Translations under genes and position numbers: made by a program
In this document: positions 24,785-34,800 of the stretch, in pieces
How the letters are laid out: the number at the start of each line of letters is the position of its first letter
Numbering within the stretch: the first letter of the stretch is position 1
From: Prunella strophiata
Taxonomy: Eukaryota; Chordata; Aves; Passeriformes; Prunellidae
Reading direction: 5' to 3'
Assembly: GCA_036583965.1 (NCBI GenBank)
Contig: JAZBQD010000027.1
Location: forward strand, 8,657,187-8,721,186
Length of the DNA: 64,000 nucleotides
The notes under the pieces: generated by a model
What the model was told of the DNA's origin: nothing
The model's database searches: none
What the model saw: the letters and a program-made list of their open reading frames with translations, nothing else

Positions 24785-26122
24785 ATGACTTTGGGCAGCA
24801 GCGGCGGCGGCGGCTGCGGGATCATGTCCGAGCGCTCCCCGGAGGAAGAGCCGCTCTCCGAGGTGGAGGACGCGGATATCGACGTGGTGGGCCCGCCCCA
24901 GGATGGGGGCAAGTACAGCGAGGAGGAGGAGGACGAGGACGAGGAGGAGGAGGACGAGGAGGACGGCGGCGATCCGCTGGGGCTGGCGCTGCCGCGGAGC
25001 GCGGCCGGCAAGGCGCGCATGGGGGGGTCCCCGGAGCGGCTGTCCCCCGCCGGCGGCGCGGAGCCCGCCTGCGCCCGCGGCGCCGCGCCCGGGGAGAAGG
25101 CGCCCGCGGGCGGCGGCGGCGGCGGCGCGGGAGGGAAGAACCCGCTGGTGAAGCCGCCCTACTCCTACATCGCCCTCATCACCATGGCCATCCTGCAGAG
25201 CCCCAAGAAGCGGCTGACGCTGAGCGAGATCTGCGAGTTCATCAGCGGGCGCTTCCCGTACTACCGGGAGAAGTTCCCCGCCTGGCAGAACAGCATCCGC
25301 CACAACCTCTCCCTCAACGACTGCTTCGTCAAGATCCCCCGGGAGCCCGGCAACCCGGGCAAGGGCAACTACTGGACGCTGGACCCCGAGTCCGCCGACA
25401 TGTTCGACAACGGGAGCTTCCTGCGCCGGAGGAAGCGCTTCAAGCGGCAGCAGCAGCTGCACCCGCCGCACCCCGAGCTGCTGCTGCGGGCCGGGGCCGC
25501 CGACCCCGCCGCCTTCCTGCCCGGCTTCGCCTACGGACCTTACGGCTACAACTACGGCCTGCAGCTCCAGGGTTACCCCCACCACCACCACCACCACCCC
25601 GGTGGCGGAGGCGGCGGCGCCGCGGGCGCCTTCCCCTTCCCGGCGCCGCACTGCCCGTTACCGGCTCCGCCGCCTCCCGCCGCCGCCTCCGTCTTCTCCG
25701 CCGCCTCGGGGCTGCCCTCCTTCCTGGGCGGCGAGCTGAACTGCAGGAAGTCCTTCTACCACCCCCAGCTGAGCCCCACCGCCCTGCCCGCCGCCCTCCT
25801 CCAGACCCTCAAGCCGGACCCCTCGCCCGCCGGCGGCGGCGGCGGCGGCAGCGGCGGCACCAACCACCCCTCCCGGCCCTCTTTTTCCATAGACAACATC
25901 ATCGGGGGGGCCGTGCCCCCGCCGCCCAGCACCAACCCCAGCGTCGCGCCCGCCGCGCCCTACCCCGCCGGCCAGGCGGGCCCCCCGGCGCAGGTCCTGG
26001 CCGTGCTCAGCCCCGCCTTGGCCCCGGCACAGCCCCAGGTCAGCCTGGCACACGAGCCGCTCCTCCAGCCGGCCCAGAACTTTTCCAGTAAAATCACAAC
26101 CCTCAGCAGCTGTCATTTTTAA
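24785..26122 (+). CDS. FOXD2: Forkhead box protein D2 (forkhead transcription factor)
   Basis: Single-exon 445-residue nuclear transcription factor of the FOXD class, expressed in mesoderm, kidney stroma and neural-crest-related tissue in vertebrates. The N-terminus [16 protein letters not shown] and the DADIDVVG motif match the FOXD2 pattern and support this start. An acidic Glu/Asp run follows at about residues 45-60. The forkhead domain (about 121-221) opens [16 protein letters not shown], contains [15 protein letters not shown] and ends RRRKRFKR, a likely nuclear signal. Further on are a six-His tract after GYP, Gly/Pro/Ala runs, and an eh1-type Groucho-recruiting motif FSIDNIIGG at about 366-374. 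The tail ends [12 protein letters not shown]3 upstream supports orthology. The reading frame is intact, which is notable for a gene this GC-rich. Confidence 0.95.
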   Translation: MTLGSSGGGGCGIMSERSPEEEPLSEVEDADIDVVGPPQDGGKYSEEEEDEDEEEEDEEDGGDPLGLALPRSAAGKARMGGSPERLSPAGGAEPACARGAAPGEKAPAGGGGGGAGGKNPLVKPPYSYIALITMAILQSPKKRLTLSEICEFISGRFPYYREKFPAWQNSIRHNLSLNDCFVKIPREPGNPGKGNYWTLDPESADMFDNGSFLRRRKRFKRQQQLHPPHPELLLRAGAADPAAFLPGFAYGPYGYNYGLQLQGYPHHHHHHPGGGGGGAAGAFPFPAPHCPLPAPPPPAAASVFSAASGLPSFLGGELNCRKSFYHPQLSPTALPAALLQTLKPDPSPAGGGGGGSGGTNHPSRPSFSIDNIIGGAVPPPPSTNPSVAPAAPYPAGQAGPPAQVLAVLSPALAPAQPQVSLAHEPLLQPAQNFSSKITTLSSCHF

Positions 26123-26283
26123 ACTGTGCTGGGGACTGGGGAAGGGGAGGGGGATGGGGGGGAGAGTCGCGAAGCAAACGGCCCCTTTCCAGCTCTCCCC
26201 CACTCCTCCGAATCTGCTCCCCTTCCTTCTCCCCGTGTCCCCCCCCCATCTCCTCCTGTTGTGTTTTAAGGTAGGAAACATTT

Positions 26284-26320
<37 letters not shown>

Positions 26321-27211
26321 TTACTTAATTTCCAGGCTCAGTGGCATCCAGATCTGTTTGTCTCTCTTTGCTCGGAAAAAAAAAAAAAAAAAAAAGAAAT
26401 TCAACAAATCGAGAGGGCGGGAGGAGGGAAAGAATAACACGATTTGGTCCTACAAGCGCCAAAACGTATTTATAAAGTGGCCGTAACATAAGCTGGGACC
26501 TGGGCTGGCTTGAACACGCAACGTCTTGTGAGGGGCGGAGGGGGGGCATGTGAAGAACGAAACTGTCTTAGGGTCGGAAATGTTTCCTTTGAGAGGTGCG
26601 GGTTTTCCGCGGGGGTCCCCCAGATCGCCTGGGAAAGCGGCCAGGGGAGCCGCGGCCGCCCCCGGTCGCAGCGAGCCCGTTTTCGTTCCTGCGAGTCTCC
26701 GTGCCGGGTGGTTTTGCCATGTGTGTCTGTCTCTCCCCTGCTCTCAAAGAAAATGTTTTAATGGTCCGATCTTATTTTTAGTTTCTTTGAAGCTTCGGGT
26801 TTGGTTTTAAAAGGCACTGTTTAAGGTTTCTTTGTTTTTAAGAAGAAGAAAAGTCGGTGAAACTCAGGACTGCGGTTTTTTTTTTTTTCTTTCTTTCTTT
26901 TTTTATTTTTTTTTTCCAAATTAGACATTCAAATGCACGTTTAAAAGAAAATCGGATCCGTCAGGAAGTTTGGAGAATTCCCATACTATTTTTCTTTTTT
27001 TAATCCCCGTTTTCCCACCCCCTCCGTGCGTGGGTTTTTTGGTGTATTGGTAATTATTTGTATATAGATTATTCGGGAGCTAATGAGCGGAGTCCAGTTA
27101 ACTCTTCACTGGTTGTGCATCCGTCATATCTATTTTATTGAGAGAATCTGTGAATAATTTGATGTGGAAAAGGCAACAGAATTTTGTCCACCGTTGGTGT
27201 AAATTAATAAA
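26123..27211 (+). other. 3' UTR of FOXD2 with polyadenylation signal
   Basis: AT-rich sequence follows the stop codon, with a 30-base T run (26286-26315), a 20-base A run (26376-26395) and further T-rich tracts near 26880-26920. The canonical AATAAA at 27206-27211 is followed about 20 bases later by an A run and then CpG-rich DNA, so it is the most likely cleavage region. Confidence 0.6.
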
Positions 27212-27576
27212 TGTTTGTGACCTGGTTTAAAAAAAAAAAAAAAATAACAATCCAAATCGTTCTTTGCGATGTCCTTTGTCACGCTGAGAGCCGAGAGCCC
27301 CGCTCGGGCCTCGGGGAAGCAAGGGGCTCCCGGCCTGGGGCGTTCGGCAGGGGCTGAGCAGCCCCTCCGCGGCCGGGCGCGCAGCCTGCGCGGGGAGCTC
27401 CGCGCCGCGCCCCTGCCCAGCGCTGCCCAGCGCTGCCGCACCGCCCGGGCCACGGCGGCGCTGCCCGCTCTAGGTCCACGGGCCGGCAAGCGAAAAGATC
27501 TCAGGATATATATATATTATATTATTTTTTTTTGGTTAATTTTATTTTTTATTTCTTGGATTTTGGTATCTCCCAG

Positions 27577-27660
27577 GGAAAAAAAAAAAAAAAAAAAAAA
27601 AACCAAAAACCAACCAAACAAAAAACCAACCCCAAACAAAACCAAAACCAAAAAAATACC
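27577..27660 (+). repeat. A-rich low-complexity tract
   Basis: A long A run passing into AACC/AAACC units with no G; on the other strand it reads as T/G-rich. No element body is recognisable. Confidence 0.75.
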
Positions 27661-28329
27661 CCGCGTGTTTTCAGGGGGAAGGAGGTGGCGGCCGGGAAAA
27701 AGGTTCTCCCTTCTTCACCCCCTCCCCCCCCCCCACCGCCTTTTATTTTGTTTGGAAAAGTTGACACATGAGAAAATAAGTTGGAGGGTTTCCCCCCCGC
27801 GTACACGTCCCCCTTGGGCCTGCAGTATCTGAATGACCGAATGAAACTTGATCTCTACCTAAATTTTGCAACAACTTACAAAGTAAATAAACATCTTAAA
27901 GCGCTCCCTTCTCTTCTAAACTTCTCTCCCCCCCCCCCTCCAATTTATTTATTTCAGGGACCAAACGTGGCTCTTTGGTTTGTTTGTTGGCAGGGACCCT
28001 GATCGAAAGAATCGAGGCCTTTCTGACCGGGCAGCCAGCTGAAGGAGAAGGAGAAAAAGGAAAAAAAATCTGAGCCGTACGAGGCAGGGAGCGGGGACGG
28101 AGCCGGTGCCCGGGCAGCGGGGCTTTGTGCGGGGCCCTGCGGGGCTCGGGCAGGAGCAGGAGCCGGGCGGTGTGCGCCGGGGAGCAGGGGGGGATCGGCT
28201 TTTCTTTTCTCTTCCCCCTACCCATCCCTTTCTTATCCCCCTCCGCTGCCCCTGTCTGTGCCACCTCGAACCTCCGCGCAGTTTGTTGATGTTGTTCCTG
28301 AACGTGCCGCCTCCCCGCAGCGAGCGGTC

Positions 28330-28740
28330 TCACATCTCGCCTTCACACACATTTGCTTTTGAAAAGCGATCTTCGTGTCCGGCACTTGGTTGTCTCCCTT
28401 TCATGTCCAGCTCCTACAAAAGGGGCTACAAGACTCGACATGGGAGAAAAGAGGAGGCCAATGAATCTATTTTCCAGATTGCCAAGCACATGGTTGGAAA
28501 TTGAAGGGGCTTTTGTAGCATTTCCCCTTCCTCCCTCCCTCCACTCTCCTTTTCTTTTGCTTGTGTGCAAATTGTTCAATTGCTCTGGCAGGGGTGTTCC
28601 TGACAAGCTCATTACTAGAAGGTGCCAGACCCCTCCTCTCCCTCTCCCCCGAAGTCTTTGATGAAGTTAAAATGCGCTGATAGCTGCTCTCGGGGCTATC
28701 TTTGTTCAGCCTCTTTTAATAACCGAGCCTGCTTTGAGGA
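28330..28740. promoter_or_regulatory. Candidate conserved non-coding element downstream of FOXD2
   Basis: A non-repetitive stretch of moderate GC between CpG-rich patches, including a SOX-type site in context CTATCTTTGTTCAGCC (near 28695) and a CCAATGAATC box. Composition and position suggest an enhancer, but no alignment supports this. Confidence 0.25.
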
Positions 28741-30156
28741 GACGAGATCCGAGGGAAGAAAGCGATGTGCAGCGAGGCTGGGTGGTGCTTCTGTGCCTGG
28801 CAGAAGGGGGGCTGGTTATTTTAATATAAAGTAGCGATTTTTAATAATTTTTGGCTTGTTTGTTTGTGAAGCGCAGGAGGAAAAGGAGCCAAGGGTGCCA
28901 GGAGCGGATAAGAAATGGCAGTGGATGCCCGGAGGGATGAAGGAGGCGTGTGGCCCCTGCAGTCCCGCCGGTGCAATGGGCTCTCCAAGTTGGTGGTCTC
29001 CGGGCTTGAAGGGACGGAGGGGGGTCCTCTGCAGGGAAGCGGTGTTTCCCTGGAGAGCCCCCTGCCCCCACACGCTCAGGAGAGGGGGATCGGGGGGGGT
29101 CTCTGGGACTGGGACACCTTTCCCCGGCTCCGTTCGTCTCCTTTTGCCTTGCGGAGTCATTGTGGGTTTTTAAGCCGCGGTGGTCGGACAGGAGTGAAGC
29201 TGAACTGACTTGGGAGCGGGGGATGCCCCCTTAACGTGGTGCCCACGCAGGAGGGGTCGCGCTCGGACCCGCGGGGGCTGCGAGTGTAGGCGCCGTCGAG
29301 GTTTTATTTTGGGGGGAAGGACCCCAAGCGTCTCTAACATTAGAATTGTCCCCATTCCCTGAATTTCCCTGAAGCACCGGCGCTCGTTCCGTGCCCCGAT
29401 CAGTCCCACGCCGCCCGCGAGTGTCTGCGTGGCTCGGGGAGGATCAGCGGAGCGCCCCAGGGAACCGGCTCTGCCCGGCCGGGGGGCGGCGGGGAAGGAC
29501 CCGGGGCTCTCCCGCGGCTCCGGAATGCCCTGACCGGCCTCGGTTCGGGGGTTTCACGAGAAATTTTGCCTCGGCGAGGCGGGACGGATAATGGCCCCTA
29601 ATTACGGGGCTGGCTGGCTCCGCGGCCCCGATCTTCACGGGACGTTATTTTTAAGCGTTCAGCGAGGATCATTTTTCACGCCTCGCTGCCTAAAGGAGGG
29701 TTTTATTTATTTATTGGAGGGGAGGCGAGGAGGACACCAGCAATAACCGAGCACTGAAAGGAAAATAATTAGCTGTTGCAGTCGCTGCTTGGGAGTCCCT
29801 GGCCAAAAAGGCGACTTAGCATTTCCCTTCCTCCCCTCCCGTGCGTAGGCTCCGTAGCCCAGGTTCTCGGGGCTGCTTTCGGGAGCTGATTTTGTCAGTG
29901 CTAAACCCCGGGCAAAGCCCTCCAGGAGCCCGATCGTTTTCTGCACGTTTGCGGTTTTTTTTTTTTTTTTTTCCTCCTTCTCTCTTTCAGATCGGCGGCT
30001 GTTTCCGAGTAGGACCGGAGGGGTGCGGATTCCCCTGCCTTGCTTTGGCTTTGGTCACGCATTCATGGAGATTTTTTTTTTTTTTTTTTTTTTTTCCCTA
30101 ATGTGCCCCCACTCCCCTGCTTTCTATATGTCAGATGAAAGGCTTGTAGCAAAACC

Positions 30157-30656
30157 NNNNNNNNNNNNNNNNNNNNNNNNNNNNNNNNNNNNNNNNNNNN
30201 NNNNNNNNNNNNNNNNNNNNNNNNNNNNNNNNNNNNNNNNNNNNNNNNNNNNNNNNNNNNNNNNNNNNNNNNNNNNNNNNNNNNNNNNNNNNNNNNNNNN
30301 NNNNNNNNNNNNNNNNNNNNNNNNNNNNNNNNNNNNNNNNNNNNNNNNNNNNNNNNNNNNNNNNNNNNNNNNNNNNNNNNNNNNNNNNNNNNNNNNNNNN
30401 NNNNNNNNNNNNNNNNNNNNNNNNNNNNNNNNNNNNNNNNNNNNNNNNNNNNNNNNNNNNNNNNNNNNNNNNNNNNNNNNNNNNNNNNNNNNNNNNNNNN
30501 NNNNNNNNNNNNNNNNNNNNNNNNNNNNNNNNNNNNNNNNNNNNNNNNNNNNNNNNNNNNNNNNNNNNNNNNNNNNNNNNNNNNNNNNNNNNNNNNNNNN
30601 NNNNNNNNNNNNNNNNNNNNNNNNNNNNNNNNNNNNNNNNNNNNNNNNNNNNNNNN
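30157..30656. other. Assembly gap, 500 N
   Basis: Exactly 500 undetermined bases. A round number usually means a placeholder of unknown true length inserted when contigs were scaffolded. The right-hand contig begins inside exon 2 of a CYP4 gene, so coding sequence is certainly missing here. Confidence 0.98.
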
Positions 30657-31734
30657 CATAGGGATATTCTTCTCCCCATGACACTACTTTGTGTAAAAAA
30701 TTTTCAGATTTTATCTGCAATGAGAGTTCATTAGGGATTAATAAAGGCAGAAAAAGAGGGGCATGCCAGGGAGAGCAGAAGTTCTCTATTGGGAAGTGAA
30801 GGAAGAGTGGATGGATTTGCCACACAGGGGCTTTTATGCTGCAGGTGGAGGAGAGGATGAGCCTTGCAAAGGGACCATGCACAGGAGGTAAAGCTGCCTG
30901 AGCCACCAAATCCCTGCAGCACAAGACAGCTCCACAGAGAGTCCCTTGCTGGGCTGGTGGCAGCTGAGACACCTTGGATGTGTCAGGATGGCCTGGGCTT
31001 GGAGCAGCTCCACGTTGCACTTGGGAGCTACAGCTGGCATAGGCAATGCCAGGATGTCTGGTAGACAGGAGGACCAAGGCTGTCACACCCCTGTTCCCAA
31101 TTTCAGCAGTGCAAGGAGGGCATGCAGTGTGAAAGCAAAGCATCTTCACTACAGCATGATGAAAATGGGTGCATTAAAACACCCTGCTTTTGTGGCATGT
31201 CTTCTTCAGTGGCTCTGGGGTAAGACACTTCTATTGGTAGTAGGTTTAATGTAGCAAAGAGACATTTTATGATTGCTCATATTTAAATATTTTCATGGAA
31301 ATCCCATGACTCTTTGTTTAAGGACATGATTGAAAAGAGCATAATTATTTTTTTGCCAAATGACAGAGACCATATCCAGCACCCTTTCCTCCAGCCCAGC
31401 AGAAGCCTTGACACTCCCTGTGCAGAAGTCCTCTCCTGTAGGAAGAGACAGGAGCAGGGCACACACACCCCATCCAGTCCTTCTCCATCCTGACTGAAAC
31501 CTTGCACAGTTGGGACAAATCACCCTGACTGAGCCCAGCTACTCCTTACCAGGTGATTGTGGCCATAGAACCAGTGTTTCGGGGGGCCAGGGAATGCCTC
31601 CAGAGCTTTGATCAGCTTCTTCCTCTCCCAGTAGAACTGGAGCACCTTCAGCAGCACAAGATTGCACCAAGCAGCACAGACAGCTGCAGGATGGCAGCAG
31701 AAGGTCTGGTTATGTTGTCCAGCAGAGATGCCAT
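30657..31734 (-). pseudogene. Second CYP4 P450: exon 1 (frameshifted) and partial exon 2, cut by the gap
   Basis: Exon 1 is 31550-31734, from an ATG at 31734 to a GTAAGG donor. Exon 2 starts at 30714 after TTGCAG and runs into the N gap; its visible part encodes KVVSWGEEYPY, a family-typical CYP4 exon 2 opening. In exon 1 the ATG frame gives a hydrophobic N-terminal anchor but stops after 28 codons (TGA at 31650-31648). The adjacent frame continues LKVLQFYWERKKLIKALEAF and ends in FYGHNHL, homologous to exon 1 of the neighbouring CYP4 gene. One base is missing: the exon is 185 bases where 186 would keep frame. An in-frame upstream ATG at 31786 reaches the same frame but replaces most of the anchor with polar sequence. 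It is either a pseudogene or an intact gene with an assembly indel. Exons 3-12 are not in the window. Confidence 0.75.
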
Positions 31735-31877
31735 GCTGGTCCAGGATGCTGCCTTCTCCTGCCTGTTTCTCACCTGCTCCACTCACACCTGAGCCAGGTG
31801 GGGAGCTCAGTGCAGGTAAAAATCCTCTTCCTCCTCCTCTGCAGGAGCTGAGCCTGGTGAAGTGGAGCTGGCAGCAA

Positions 31878-31883
31878 TTTATA
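31878..31883 (-). promoter_or_regulatory. TATA box of the second CYP4 gene
   Basis: On the - strand the context is AGCTATAAATTGC, about 145 bases upstream of the ATG at 31734. This is a classical TATA promoter in CpG-poor DNA, unlike the CpG-island promoter of the neighbouring CYP4 gene. Confidence 0.5.
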
Positions 31884-34800
31884 GCTGCTGGGACATCAGG
31901 GCAAACATTGCGTCAGCTCAGCCAGCAGCCTGTGCACCCAGTCCCCCTTTGACCTGCTTTCTGCAGCCTGCCCCTGGAGAGCAACCAGCCTCTGAATGTT
32001 TCCTGCTTTCACTGAAACATGTGTGACAGCAGCACTGTCACACACACCCACAGTGCTCCATGGCCAGGTGGGTGAAGGCAGAGGAGGGAGGAGGTGAGAT
32101 GCAGGCAGGCTGGGGCTCCAGCTGAGCTCCGTGCTGTCCTCTGAGAGTTCAGGTGTGGGAGGTGTTAATCTGCCCACAGCAAGAGAGGAACTCACAGGCC
32201 ACCTCTTGTCAATGAGAGGGCTGCATGGAGTCAGCCACCTTCACCTGGGCAAGCAGTGCCCTGGGTGCCTGCAGCAGCCAGAGAATGGGCATCACTCCAG
32301 CAGCACACGAGGGATGTGGCCCTGCTCCCCAGGGGCTCCTTCCACGGACAAGCCAGGAGACCAAACTGCTGTCCAGAGGAATTACCATGGTCAGTAGATG
32401 AGGCAAGGAGAGGAGAGGCTGCAGAGCAGTGAGGTGAGCTGCAGAAAGGTTGAGAGCACATGATGGGGAAGTGTGATGGCAAGGCCATGTCCCCTCTACA
32501 GGCCTGGTGAGCCCTCCTTCCTCTGTCCACGTGGCATCTCACCTTCTCCAAAAGGGCTCTGCACCTCTGCATTTACCTCTCTAATTCAGTGCTTGGTTGG
32601 GACCCAGCTAGGACCCTCCCTGCAATCCCTGTGCAGATCCTGCTGCTTACCTGGGTTCCCATCCCATAAGCCCAGAAACCTGGAATGGCAATGTGGAGTT
32701 GGTGGAGAACTGAGGCTGGAAGTCTGGGTGTGGGGAGGTGACTTTCATGCATATTGTAAAAAGCAGGGTCCCCAGATGGGCTGAAATAATTATGAGGATC
32801 AAATGGGTTATCAGTTGTGGAGGCTGATAGTCTGATAGGCTGCAACACAGGGGCTGCTGAACTTTGTGAGTGCTTCCTTTCAATGTAACACATCCCTGAG
32901 AACAGAGGACTTCTGATGTTTGGGCACTTCCCTTTAATTTTTAGTCTAAAATATGCCATGTCCCACATTTTCTGCTTGTAGAGTCATTTTGCTGAAAAAA
33001 ATCCACTGTTTATCTGAGGCTCACTGTCATTGTCTTGGAGAACATCCCTGGTAGGCACTACACTGAGCAGCATTACCTTTTCACACATTTGGCCATCTTC
33101 ATGGAAATTAATGTATCTTTTTATACTGAGCCAGATGGATCTGTGTGAAAGTTCAGGGGAGAGTTAAAAGTTGATCTTTAGAGGCAGAAAGCTGTAACTA
33201 AATGCCAAGTTAGGCATTTCTTATGGAGGGCTTTGGGTGTAGCCAGAGCATAAGGGACCCAGTTTGACATGACAAACTCTCATGTGAAGAGCTGCAGAAC
33301 ATTAATAAATATTGTGATGCTGTGTAGTTGGGTCCCTCACAAGGTCTGCACAAGGAAAAGAGGGAGGTGTAAGGGTTGAGCCTTTGTTCAGTGCCACATG
33401 GGGCTGTTTGGAATGTCCTGTGGTACCTACATCATTACCACACTGACCAGTCTGGATGTGGCTAGCACTTTTCAGCAATCCCCCACAAAATAATCCATAA
33501 ATACCCCCAAACCCACAGGTGCAGGGGCCAGGCCAGTGGATGGAGTTTCTGGTGCAGCTTCAGATGAAACTTTTATAATAACAGCAGAAACTCTCAGTGC
33601 TGACAAAGTCCTGGAGAGTGTGTTTGACCATGAACAGGGTCAATTTTTACCAAACAGGCTTCCTTATAGTTATAAATTAACCAGTAAACTCTGTCAAATG
33701 TGAAGATAAAGGGATATGGGTTGTCTTGAAGTTCATATGAGATGTCTAGTGCTGAGCTGACATGGAGGGAACATAGGGGACAAACTGTCTAAAGTCCACA
33801 TTTATGGGGATTTGGAGCAAGAATCTGATCTTTGGTGATAGCAAAACTGGGTTTAATCCAGCCTCCATCCTCTGCATTCTATGTCTCACTGGTGGAGGGG
33901 AGGTAAAAAACTTTCTCATGTATTTCAGAGGTTTCACAGCAAGAGAAACCATGAACACTCACAGCCTGGGGAAGAAAACTCAGGGGGTTTTGCAGGGGAA
34001 GAAATTATGAAAGTTCAAAGGGCAAAGTGAAGTTGCTGCAGAGCTGCAAGTGAAGAAAAGTGGAAAGGGACAGTATTGGTTTGATCACTGTAAGGGCCTG
34101 GGACAAGGCCAGAACCATCTGTTAGCACCAGGAGAATCTACAGCCCTCGTGATGGAGAGCTCCAGAAGAATATCTCAGCATGAAAATCAGGTACAAGGGT
34201 CTTCTGATGGCCACAGAGGTCTGGGGAGGCTGGCAGGGGGAACAGAAGCTTGGCTTGACCTTCTGAACTCTTGAGACCAGTAAAACTGCAGTTGGGTGTT
34301 AAAGGACACTTGGAAAGTTGTAAAACATTTGCAGAGAGCCTCTGGAGGGTTGTCTTAGTGCTGTGGATGCCCATGTGATGGCAGTGGGGTCACAACAGTT
34401 CAGGCCATCAGCATGAAACAACCCACTTCCACTGGAGAGTTTCCATCCCTTACCACAACCATGGACACAGCAGGCTGTGGAATTTGCTTTCTGGGTCTTG
34501 GGAATTTCTCCACTCCCTTTAGACACCTAAGCAGAAGAAGGAGAGGATCCTCCTCACTGATTTAACTCACATGGTTGGAATTAATTGCAGAAAAAGTGGT
34601 TTACTGAGCAGGTGAAATTTAGGTGGCAAGTGGGTGCTTTGCCCCAGAGTGTGACCTTGCAGCTGCTGCTTTCCCTGGTCGTGCCTGTGTTTATTCAGAT
34701 AGGAAGAAGAGTCCAGGCCCATCTGTCCCTGTGTGTTCCTGCAGCACACAGTGATGACAGATGAAATGTAGCAGTAATGCCAAAAAAAAAATAATAACAT

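Larger units (their letters stand above)
27212..30156. other. CpG-rich non-coding DNA downstream of FOXD2
   Basis: No gene is recognised. CpG-rich patches at about 27250-27480, 28000-28330 and 29080-29640 alternate with A-rich low complexity (27577-27660) and AT-richer blocks (28330-28740, 28800-28870, 29640-29720). T runs of about 20 bases lie near 29955 and 30070 close to the gap. The pattern suggests a broad regulatory domain around FOXD2. Confidence 0.5.

Noticed and set aside
24500..26281. Long antisense and alternative-frame open frames over FOXD2
   Set aside because: They are stop-poor shadows of the GC-rich FOXD2 coding sequence, without any family resemblance.
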